Positions 22,852-29,832 of a DNA stretch of 33,767 nt are shown piece by piece. Origin of the DNA: Lachnospiraceae bacterium (GTDB lineage: Bacteria > Bacillota > Clostridia > Lachnospirales > Lachnospiraceae). Made by a program: the position numbers and the translations under genes. The stretch covers positions 1 through 33,767 of the forward strand of contig JAFTFD010000110.1 in assembly GCA_017449745.1 (NCBI GenBank). Direction: 5' to 3'. The notes below the pieces were generated by a model. That model searched no databases. It was not told the DNA's origin and saw nothing but the letters and a program-made list of their open reading frames with translations. How positions within the stretch are numbered: the stretch's first letter is position 1; each line of letters starts with the position of its first letter.

Positions 22852-23697
22852 TCAGCCCTTGATACCGGAGCTTGCGATACCTTCGACCAGGGACTTCTGG
22901 AAGATCAGGAAGAGCACAGTCGCGGGTACGATCGAGAGCGTGGACATAGCCAGCGTCGCACCGATATCGGAACCGGAGCTCGGGTCGTTGAAGAGCTTCA
23001 GGGCCAGGGAGATCGGTCTCATCTCAGGCTTTGTGACATACAGCAAAGCGGAGAGGTAATCATCCCAGCGCCAGATGAAGGAGAAGATCGCACTGGTGAT
23101 CAGGGCGGGCACGATCAGAGGGAAAATAACTCTGAAGAAGATCCCGTAATAGGAGCATCCGTCGATCTTGGCAGCTTCGTCGAGCTCTTTCGGCACGCCG
23201 CCGATAAAGTTCATGATCAGGTAAACGAAGAATCCCTGGATCGCAAAGAAATAAGGCAGGATCATGGGATAGTAGGTACCGACCCAGCCGAGGCGTCTGA
23301 ACCACATGTACTGCGGGATCATCAGGATCTGAGGAGGCAGCATCATGGTAGACAGCACCAGGACAAAGAGAATGCCCTTGAGCTTAAAGTGAAGTCTCTG
23401 CAGTCCATATGCTACAAAAGCAGAGGACACCAGGGTCCCGAATGTAGACAGGATGGAAATAAAGAAGGAATTCTTAAAGAAGGTCGCAAATGTGTAACCC
23501 ATGAATCCCTTCCAGCCGGTCCTGTAGTTGTCCAGCGTCCATACCGTGGGAAGGAGCTGCTTAGCTGTGGGCAGGACCGAATTGGTGGGCTTAAAGGAGC
23601 TGAAGATCATCCACAGGAGAGGATAGATCATGATGAATGCTCCGGCCAGGACGAGCACGTGATAGACAATGGCGCCGATGGTTCTTTTCTTAGTCAT
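22852..23697 (-). CDS. CUT1 carbohydrate ABC transporter permease (MalG-like)
   Basis: The 281-residue protein has six predicted membrane helices, the first at ~8-28 ('IVYHVLVLAGAFIMIYPLLWMIFSSF'). The EAA loop is 'VPKELDEAAKIDGCSYYGIFFRVIFPLIVPAL', which docks to the ATPase. The C-terminus '...FQKSLVEGIASSGIKG' is the standard MalG-type ending. AAAGGAGG precedes the ATG. It lies 18 bp after the MalF-like gene. It forms the channel together with that protein for oligosaccharides bound by the lipoprotein encoded upstream. Confidence 0.95.
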   Translation of the reverse strand: MTKKRTIGAIVYHVLVLAGAFIMIYPLLWMIFSSFKPTNSVLPTAKQLLPTVWTLDNYRTGWKGFMGYTFATFFKNSFFISILSTFGTLVSSAFVAYGLQRLHFKLKGILFVLVLSTMMLPPQILMIPQYMWFRRLGWVGTYYPMILPYFFAIQGFFVYLIMNFIGGVPKELDEAAKIDGCSYYGIFFRVIFPLIVPALITSAIFSFIWRWDDYLSALLYVTKPEMRPISLALKLFNDPSSGSDIGATLAMSTLSIVPATVLFLIFQKSLVEGIASSGIKG

Positions 23698-23715
23698 TTC
23701 AGTGTCCTCCTTTCC

Positions 23716-24621
23716 TTAGTCTTCATAGACCCACTTGCTGCGGCTCCAGAACAGAAGCGCAGTGACGCAGGAAATAATGACGAGCATGATCCACGCAAGC
23801 GCGGAAGCATAACCCATCTGGCTCTTGCCCATGTTGGGGAAAGCTTTGCGGTAGACGTACAGCGTGTAGAACAGGGTGCTGTCCTTGGGCTGGCCGTCTG
23901 TGATCAGCTTACTCTGCGTGAAGGCGAGGAACGAGTTGATCGTCTGCTGGACCAGGTTGAAGAAAACAGTAGGTGTCAGCAGGGGAAGAGTGACCTTCCA
24001 GAACTGTTTCCACTTATTGGCGCCGTCCACCATGGCAGCCTCGTACAGTTCACGGTTGATCTGTTTGAGGGCTGACAGGAAGATCAGCATGGAAGATCCG
24101 AACTGCCACACGGTCAGGACGATCAGGACCCAGATCGCGCTCTTTTCACCGAACCAGTTGAAATTGGTCATGCCGGGGAAAACAACAGAAAGGATAGCAT
24201 TGATCGTACCTGTAGGCTCGAACATGCGGCGCCACAGGATCGCAACTGCGACAGATCCGCCGATGATGGAAGGAAGATAGTAAGCGGCGCGGTAGAAACC
24301 GGTCAGCTTGGTATCCCTTGCCAGGATCAGGGCTACGATCAGAGCGAAAATAACCTTGAGAGGAGTACCGATCAGTGCGTAGTAGCAGGTGACGCGCAGA
24401 GCCTTCCAGAAGGATTTGTCATGAAAGATATCGATATAGTTTTTCAGACCGATAAAGGTCGCCGGATTCTGAATGTCATATTTACAGAAAGATAAATACA
24501 GAGACATCACCATCGGAATGAGCATAAACATCAGGAAACCGATGATAAACGGTAAACTGAAAATATATCCGGCTACATGCTCATCGCCAAGGCGCTGCCG
24601 CAGAGATCTCTTTTTTTCCAT
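23716..24621 (-). CDS. CUT1 carbohydrate ABC transporter permease (MalF/LplB-like)
   Basis: The 301-residue protein starts at the ATG at 24621; upstream in-frame codons lie in the intercistronic hairpin and have no good ribosome binding site. Six helices are predicted, from 'YIFSLPFIIGFLMFMLIPMVMSLYLSF' on. The EAA loop is 'INRELYEAAMVDGANKWKQFWKVTLPLLTP'. 'YYLPSIIGGSVAVAILWRRMF' is typical of the LplB/UgpA type. It pairs with the MalG-like permease 18 bp downstream. No ATPase gene is in the window, so a shared ATPase elsewhere (MsiK/MsmX type) probably drives it. Confidence 0.95.
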   Translation of the reverse strand: MEKKRSLRQRLGDEHVAGYIFSLPFIIGFLMFMLIPMVMSLYLSFCKYDIQNPATFIGLKNYIDIFHDKSFWKALRVTCYYALIGTPLKVIFALIVALILARDTKLTGFYRAAYYLPSIIGGSVAVAILWRRMFEPTGTINAILSVVFPGMTNFNWFGEKSAIWVLIVLTVWQFGSSMLIFLSALKQINRELYEAAMVDGANKWKQFWKVTLPLLTPTVFFNLVQQTINSFLAFTQSKLITDGQPKDSTLFYTLYVYRKAFPNMGKSQMGYASALAWIMLVIISCVTALLFWSRSKWVYED

Positions 24622-24667
24622 TTTCAGAGTAACCCCCTCTCCGCGATAAAAAACCAGTTTAAGAGAA

Positions 24668-24700
24668 AGAGGCTGTCGACAGGACCTGCCGACAGCCTCT
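24668..24700 (-). terminator. Intercistronic hairpin between solute-binding protein and permease genes
   Basis: An 11-bp perfect stem AGAGGCTGTCG / CGACAGCCTCT with an 11-nt loop is followed on the minus strand by TTTCTCTT. It is a leaky terminator or RNA-stabilising hairpin, commonly placed after solute-binding protein genes so that this protein is made in excess over the permeases. Confidence 0.7.
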
Positions 24701-24793
24701 GATGAAATTATGTCAGCAATCACATTACGAAGAACGATCAGAGCTCTTCATAAATGTTATGAAACAGCTGCCTCCCGTTAAAGGGACAGACCA

Positions 24794-26257
24794 TTAATAA
24801 TCAGCTGCGATAGCGTTTGCTTCATCGACAAATGCCTGGCCGAGAGTTGCGGGAGTCTCGCTTGTTGCGGGATCCAGAGCTTCCTCAGACAGATGCTGGA
24901 TAACGTCTGTGTTTACAGTTCCTGCGTAAGCCGGAAGAGGAGGGAAGATCGTCTCGGAGTTCTCTGCGACGAAATCAAGGTAGTTAACAATGATGGGATA
25001 TGTTGCATCGGTCTTGGAAACTTCGTCCGCGATAGCTGCAGCAACTTCACTGTTAGCCGGGATACCACGCTCTGCGCGAAGCAGTGTGTTAGCCTGAGGA
25101 TCGTTGATCAGGTAGTTCAGGATCGCGACTGCAAGGTCAGGATTCTGTGTATCTGTTGTAACAGAGAAGAACTGGCTGGGCTTCAGATAGTTAGCCTTTG
25201 TCGGGTTGTCCTCCGGCCAGCTTGTGATGCCGAGCTCGATGCCGTCAGCCTCAGCTGCGTTTGCGAATGCGACATACTGGTTGGAGAAGTTGAATGCGCA
25301 CCAGCTTCTGACGCTCGGATCGGAACCGAATACCAGCGGGCTCTGAGGGATGGTCGCCATATCGACGCTCGCGCACTTCTCAGTGGAGAAGAGCCAGCCG
25401 TCCTTAACGCCGTCCTGCAGACGCTGATAGAATTTTTCCATCTCTTCGGGAGTAACAGTGACACCCTCTGCCTCGAACAGAGCGCCATGGCCAAGTCCGC
25501 GTGCATAATAGGTGATCGGGTTCTCGGAGTTGAGGTTGTGGAAGAGGACGCCTACGCCGCTCTTCTCATAGATCTCTTTGGAGATGTCGACGAACTGATC
25601 CCATGTCATGTTGTCCGGGATCTCGATGCCGAGCTCATCGGTCAGAGTCTTGTTGTAGGAAAGAGCCGGAGCGTTCATGCCTGCGCAGACAGCATAGATG
25701 TGGCCGTCGGTTGCGCTTCTGCCGGTGTCAACGATGCTCTCGGGAAGCTTGGAAAGATCCAGAGCGCCGCTCTCGACATAAGGTGTCAGGTCAAGCAGAT
25801 CGCCTGCCTCTACCCACTGCTCAAAGTAAGCGTAGTCCTGCTGCATCAGATCCGGCAGAGTGTCGCTGGAAGAGAAGCTGGTCATCTGTGCCCAGTAGTC
25901 ATTCCATGTCTGAGCGTTCAGATTGAACTTGACGTTCGGATAAACGCTTGTGAAATAATCTGTAGCGGCCTTTGTGACTTCGTCACGGACCTGGTTGCCC
26001 CACCAGCCAAAGCCGACAGTGACGTCGCCTGCGCTTGCGGGATCATATGTGCCAACTACGAGCTCGCTGTCAACAGGAGCAGCAGCCTCTGCGGGAGCAG
26101 CTTCTTCGGCAGGTGCAGCCTCTGCGGGAGCAGCTTCCTCAGCAGGTGCAGCCTCTGCAGCCGGCTCAGCAGATGCTGCAGGTGTGGAACCGCCGCAGGC
26201 TGCCAGAGTCAGAGCCAATACAGAAGCCATTAAAATGGAAATAGCTTTTCTTTTCAT
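24794..26257 (-). CDS. Extracellular solute-binding lipoprotein of the CUT1 transporter
   Basis: The 487-residue protein has a lipoprotein signal (MKRK, hydrophobic core, 'LTLAAC' with Cys21). A linker of about 40 residues made of Ala/Glu/Pro repeats spaces the binding domain from the membrane. The rest is family-1 type: 'NAQTWNDYWAQMTSFSSSDTLPDLMQQDYAYFEQWVEAGDLLDLTPYV', 'NMTWDQFVDISKEIYEKSG', 'FFSVTTDTQNPDLAVAILNYLIND'. The ATG follows AAGGAGGAAAAT. It captures oligosaccharides, most probably oligogalacturonides judged by the neighbours. It is first in an operon with two permeases. Confidence 0.95.
   Translation of the reverse strand: MKRKAISILMASVLALTLAACGGSTPAASAEPAAEAAPAEEAAPAEAAPAEEAAPAEAAAPVDSELVVGTYDPASAGDVTVGFGWWGNQVRDEVTKAATDYFTSVYPNVKFNLNAQTWNDYWAQMTSFSSSDTLPDLMQQDYAYFEQWVEAGDLLDLTPYVESGALDLSKLPESIVDTGRSATDGHIYAVCAGMNAPALSYNKTLTDELGIEIPDNMTWDQFVDISKEIYEKSGVGVLFHNLNSENPITYYARGLGHGALFEAEGVTVTPEEMEKFYQRLQDGVKDGWLFSTEKCASVDMATIPQSPLVFGSDPSVRSWCAFNFSNQYVAFANAAEADGIELGITSWPEDNPTKANYLKPSQFFSVTTDTQNPDLAVAILNYLINDPQANTLLRAERGIPANSEVAAAIADEVSKTDATYPIIVNYLDFVAENSETIFPPLPAYAGTVNTDVIQHLSEEALDPATSETPATLGQAFVDEANAIAADY
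26082..26160 (-). repeat. 33-bp tandem repeats coding for the Ala/Glu/Pro linker
   Basis: Units start at 26082, 26115 and 26148 (the last truncated) and encode an 11-residue repeat of the PAEEAAPAEAA type in the solute-binding lipoprotein. The number of units is likely variable between strains through slippage. Confidence 0.85.
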
Positions 26258-26295
26258 ATTTTCCTCCTTGGTTGAAAATATTTTATGTATAAATA

Positions 26296-26325
26296 AATAT
26301 ACATATTACACACAATGAATGTCAA
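26296..26325 (-). promoter_or_regulatory. Promoter of the transporter operon
   Basis: On the minus strand a perfect TTGACA (26325-26320) and TATATT (26301-26296) are spaced by 18 bp. The start would lie near 26289, giving a leader of about 30 nt. Confidence 0.7.
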
Positions 26326-26355
26326 TTGTTTTGGCAAATATGTTTATACAACAGG

Positions 26356-26409
26356 AAATATTATACCATTTACTGTTGAAAGATACCAACATATTTACCA
26401 TAAACTGTT
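26356..26409 (-). promoter_or_regulatory. Direct repeats upstream of the transporter promoter, candidate AraC-family sites
   Basis: On the minus strand AACAGTTTATGGTA starts at 26409 and AACAGTAAATGGTA at 26377: 12 of 14 bases match, 32 bp apart (about three helical turns), ending 31 bp upstream of the -35 box. Overlapping them are GGCAAATATGTT (26333-26344) with its inverted partner 26388-26399. Two half-sites in direct orientation on one helix face are the usual AraC-family architecture. Confidence 0.5.
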
Positions 26410-26484
26410 CGAGCGAATAGTAATTTTGCTGTTTATATATTAAAGAAGAAATTCAGCATTTTCGCATCTCGGACAAGTAATTCG

Positions 26485-27603
26485 TTACGCCTGCAGTGCT
26501 TCCAGCAGGGCGAAGATCGTCAGGGACTGTCCGTAGGCCATCGGCGCGATCATGATACTTTTATAGTGCTCTGCGTCGTATCCTATCGCTGTTCCCGCAG
26601 AGACATTTAATACGGTCCCGTCCTCCGCGATGTTATCCAGGATCCCGCGGACAGCTTTTTCCGCGCAGGGAAGATATTTTTTATCCAGTACTCCGGAGCG
26701 GATCCCGTGGAGGATCCCCGCTGCGATGGCGGCGCTTCCGGATGTTTCTTCATAACTCTCAGGATCGTCGAGGATCGTATGCCATAGCCCGCTCTCTGCC
26801 TGCAGCGGTTCCAGGGCCCGTACCTGCGCCCGGAAGGTGTCCAGAATGAACGACCTGACAGAAGGCACCAGGGTATCGCCGGACATATCCAGCCAGGCGG
26901 GGATCCCGAGCGTGAACCAGCTGTCCCCGCGGCACCAGAAGATACCGCCGAAGTGGCTGCGCTCCTTGAACGTCCAGCCGTGGTACAGCAATCCCGTGCA
27001 GGGGTCGCACAGATATTTGATGTGCATAAGGACCTGATGGATGCTCTCATCGATCCAGTCTGCCCTGTGGTATTTCTGCCCCATCCGATTGAGAAACAGG
27101 ACAGCCATGAAAAGGGTATCCACCCACAGCTGCTGATCGTTGAGATTAAGGGACGTGCCGTCTCCGCTTCCGCTCGTCACATGCTGAAAACCGCCTTCTT
27201 CCGTTCTGGGCAGGTCATGCATCAGCCACTCCGCCCAGGAGACGGCAAGCTTCTCGTAGGCCGGATCTTCCTCCAGAAAATCGACCAGGGTCAGCATAGG
27301 CGCTGTGGTGTTAATGTTGCGAAGAGGCAGGCCTTTGGCAATGTTGCGGGAATACCAGTTCCTCAGAAAGTCCCGGAATTCTTTACGGTCTTTAAACTCC
27401 AGGTACTGATGGAGTCCATACAGGCCGACACCCTGCGGCCAGTCCCAGTGATCGATCCCGCTGTCCCGTTTGTTCAATTCGACAAGAAGGGGATCCATAT
27501 CTTTGTAAGCTGCCCGATTGTCGTCAGAGCCAAGATGCATCAGCTTTTCAATGACCAGATCCAGTTTTGCCTGTATTTCCGGATGCAATGAAGTGAAGCT
27601 CAT
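26485..27603 (-). CDS. GH105/GH88-type unsaturated glycuronyl hydrolase (YteR/YesR-like)
   Basis: The 372-residue protein starts at the ATG at 27603, behind GGGGGA. The alpha/alpha-toroid is recognisable by 'DHWDWPQGVGLYGLHQYLEF', 'INTTAPMLTLVDFLEE', 'LNDQQLWVDTLFMAVLFLNRMG', 'TGLLYHGW' and 'FWCRGDSWFTLGIPAWLDM'. The Asp in 'LWVD' is at the position of a catalytic acid in YteR. Such enzymes remove the delta-4,5-unsaturated uronic acid left by pectate or rhamnogalacturonan lyases. There is no signal peptide. It ends 227 bp before the transporter gene start and is divergent from araC. The 'WCRGDSW' form differs slightly from the common WxRGxGW. Confidence 0.88.
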   Translation of the reverse strand: MSFTSLHPEIQAKLDLVIEKLMHLGSDDNRAAYKDMDPLLVELNKRDSGIDHWDWPQGVGLYGLHQYLEFKDRKEFRDFLRNWYSRNIAKGLPLRNINTTAPMLTLVDFLEEDPAYEKLAVSWAEWLMHDLPRTEEGGFQHVTSGSGDGTSLNLNDQQLWVDTLFMAVLFLNRMGQKYHRADWIDESIHQVLMHIKYLCDPCTGLLYHGWTFKERSHFGGIFWCRGDSWFTLGIPAWLDMSGDTLVPSVRSFILDTFRAQVRALEPLQAESGLWHTILDDPESYEETSGSAAIAAGILHGIRSGVLDKKYLPCAEKAVRGILDNIAEDGTVLNVSAGTAIGYDAEHYKSIMIAPMAYGQSLTIFALLEALQA

Positions 27604-27773
27604 ATTTTTTTCCCCCAATAAATATATTTTATCCGCTTTTTTTGTCTGCTTCTATTCATTCAGGGACGTTTTTCACTCTATATTTATGTCGATAATTTGG
27701 GTTAAAATTAGTCGCAAAAAAGAACGGACACGATAAAATGTTAAAAAACAGGAGATTTGAATTTTAAAGACAG

Positions 27774-27819
27774 GGAAAATATTTTACAGAAAAACAAATT
27801 ACATAGAGGTAAATATTTT
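27774..27819 (+). promoter_or_regulatory. Repeated GGWAAATATTTT motifs in the GH105 - araC divergent region
   Basis: GGAAAATATTTT (27774-27785) and GGTAAATATTTT (27808-27819) are 34 bp apart in direct orientation. The second resembles GGTAAATATGTT found within the repeats upstream of the transporter promoter (26399-26388, minus strand). The whole region 27604-27890 is very AT-rich. A weak -10 (TACAAT near 27844) precedes araC. These may be further AraC sites, but low complexity makes chance matches easy. Confidence 0.35.
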
Positions 27820-27890
27820 GTTTTATTATCTTTGGAATATCTATTACAATATATTTGCATATTTATTCCAAGCGAAGTGATCCGGAAAAC

Positions 27891-28970
27891 ATGAAAAAGA
27901 GAAAATCACAGGAAAAGAACTCCGTACACAAACAGGATACAGCCCTTTCGCGGGCAGCGAGCCTGGACGATAAGATCTATCTGACGCTGATCGACGAAAA
28001 CGGCGATCTGGCAGTGGAGACGCATGCCTTTATAGCGGGGAATTTCCGGTTCAACTGGAATGATTCCGTGGACCTCACCATGGTACTGAGAGGGAATCTC
28101 AAGCTCTGCACGGAGGATGGCATCTATGAACTCGGGGAAGATGATTTTGCACTGATCAACCCGAATATCGGGCATGCCGGATTGATGCAGGAGATCGGCA
28201 CGATCGTACTGGTCCTGCTCTTCTCGCGCGAGTTTCTGGAACGGATCCTCGGCCAGGTGCCTCTGTTTGACTGCATCTGCAGCAGCGAAAAGCATAATGA
28301 TCCCGGAATGATGAAGATCAGAAGGTATGCCGCGCGTATTTTCAGGGAGCTGGCTGACAGGCACACCGACATCGCGGGAAGGATCTTCATCAAGGCACAG
28401 ATCCTCCTGCTGTTCAGCGTACTGTTTTCCGGGTATAGGAAGACAGGGGGCATGGGACCAGAGCGTATCTCTTCGGATCTTCAGAAAAAGCGCGGCCAGG
28501 CGATGACGAAATATATAGACCGCCATTTCCGGGAGGACCTGACCCTGACGGAGCTGGCAAGGGAGCAGGAGATGAACGTCTCCTATCTCTCCATATATTT
28601 CCGCAGGTGCACAGGCCTTAGTTTTTACGAATATCTCACCTGCAAGAGGCTCGAATACGCGGTCTATATGCTCAATAACACCGACAGCAATATCCTGTCG
28701 ATCTCGGAGGATGCGGGATTTCCGAACGTAAAAAGCTTTCACTCCGCATTCCGCAAATATCTGGGTATGACGCCGGGGCAGTACAGAAAGGAGCTGGCGC
28801 TTCGGGACCGCATGAATATCAGCAGTTCCTTCACGCTCCCTTACGATCATCCCTTTGTGGAGTTCAAAGTTGCGGAATACCTGCGCTGCGATGCGGAGCA
28901 GAAAGAGCCGGACGTGCCGCTGCCGCCCCTGCCGGAATCATTCGGTAAAGACAAGATACTGATACCGTGA
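27891..28970 (+). CDS. AraC-family transcriptional regulator
   Basis: The 359-residue protein starts at the ATG at 27891; a TTG 36 bp upstream is an alternative. Residues ~35-130 are a cupin-like sugar-sensing domain ('FNWNDSVDLTMVLRGNLKLCTEDGIYELGEDDFALINPN'). Residues ~205-300 carry the double HTH ('DLTLTELAREQEMNVSYLSIYFRRCTGLSFYEYLTCKRLEYAVYML' and 'SISEDAGFPNVKSFHSAFRKYLGMTPGQYRK'). About 55 residues follow the DNA-binding domain, a longer tail than usual. It is divergent from the GH105 gene and precedes the esterase-GH31-GH28 genes, so it is the likely local activator responding to a galacturonan-derived sugar. Confidence 0.92.
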   Translation: MKKRKSQEKNSVHKQDTALSRAASLDDKIYLTLIDENGDLAVETHAFIAGNFRFNWNDSVDLTMVLRGNLKLCTEDGIYELGEDDFALINPNIGHAGLMQEIGTIVLVLLFSREFLERILGQVPLFDCICSSEKHNDPGMMKIRRYAARIFRELADRHTDIAGRIFIKAQILLLFSVLFSGYRKTGGMGPERISSDLQKKRGQAMTKYIDRHFREDLTLTELAREQEMNVSYLSIYFRRCTGLSFYEYLTCKRLEYAVYMLNNTDSNILSISEDAGFPNVKSFHSAFRKYLGMTPGQYRKELALRDRMNISSSFTLPYDHPFVEFKVAEYLRCDAEQKEPDVPLPPLPESFGKDKILIP

Positions 28971-29003
28971 TCAACACAATTTAATATAAAAGAGGAGGGA
29001 AAT

Positions 29004-29804
29004 ATGTTTCTGTCATGCCATTATTTCAGCTTTGTTCTCGGACGCAACGTTGAGGTCAATGTGATCGTGCCCACACCGGAGGGCAACGAGCAGATCACAG
29101 CGGAAGGAAAAGAGGCCCGCTATGACTATGAAAACGGGCTCCCGGTCGTCTATCTTCTGCACGGCGCGTACGGGGATAATAATTCCTGGATGCGTTTTTC
29201 CAGTGTGGAGCGGGCGCTGCAGGCGCATAACTGCATCGGCGTCATGGCCGGCGTAGAGAACAGCTTTTATCAGGACATGGTCCACGGGAGCAAATATTAT
29301 ACATTTATGACGGAAGAGCTTCCTGCCTATATCACCCGGATATTCCCGGCGTCAAAAAAGCGGGAAGATACCTATATCGCCGGTTTTTCCATGGGCGGCT
29401 ACGGCGCATGGTATCTGGCGCTTTCCAGGCCGGATCTTTATGCAAAATCAGCTTCTATGTCAGGCGCGCTGGATATCGCGGCTCTTTATGAATCGGCAAA
29501 GGAAGGGGCGGTAGAAAGCCCGTTTGCGTGGAGAGATATCTTCGGCCATCTGACGGATCACCTCGCCGGAACCGACAGGGATCTGTTCACACTCTATGAG
29601 AGAGATCGCGCGACAGGGCTCGTGCCGAAACTGTACCAGTCCTGCGGAGATAAGGATTTCCTGTTTGAGCTCAACCAGAAAGCGCATAAGAGGCTGACAG
29701 ACCTGGGCGCGGACATCACCTACTATGAGGCGCCCGGACATATGCACAACTGGGATTTCTGGGATCAGGATATCAAGAGGATCCTCGACTGGTTTATGGA
29801 ATAA
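29004..29804 (+). CDS. Esterase-family alpha/beta hydrolase (EstA/esterase D-like)
   Basis: The 266-residue protein has AGGAGGG before the ATG. 'LPVVYLLHGAYGDNNSWMRFSSVERALQ' is the oxyanion-hole region. The nucleophile is Ser129 in 'IAGFSMGGYGAWYLALSRPD'. The probable Asp is in 'SCGDKDFLFELNQ' and the His in 'GHMHNWDFWDQDI'. This is the esterase D/tributyrin esterase family, with acetylesterases acting on carbohydrates among its members. There is no signal peptide. It is 33 bp after araC and 28 bp before GH31, within one operon. It probably removes acetyl groups from pectic oligosaccharides. The substrate is inferred. Confidence 0.85.
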   Translation: MFLSCHYFSFVLGRNVEVNVIVPTPEGNEQITAEGKEARYDYENGLPVVYLLHGAYGDNNSWMRFSSVERALQAHNCIGVMAGVENSFYQDMVHGSKYYTFMTEELPAYITRIFPASKKREDTYIAGFSMGGYGAWYLALSRPDLYAKSASMSGALDIAALYESAKEGAVESPFAWRDIFGHLTDHLAGTDRDLFTLYERDRATGLVPKLYQSCGDKDFLFELNQKAHKRLTDLGADITYYEAPGHMHNWDFWDQDIKRILDWFME

Positions 29805-29832
29805 TTTTGAATTCAAATACAAGGAGGCAGAC

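Noticed and set aside
24893-26233. 446-codon plus-strand open frame
   Set aside because: It is antisense to the solute-binding lipoprotein gene, caused by its codon bias. The Cys/Ser-rich product lacks a plausible start site.
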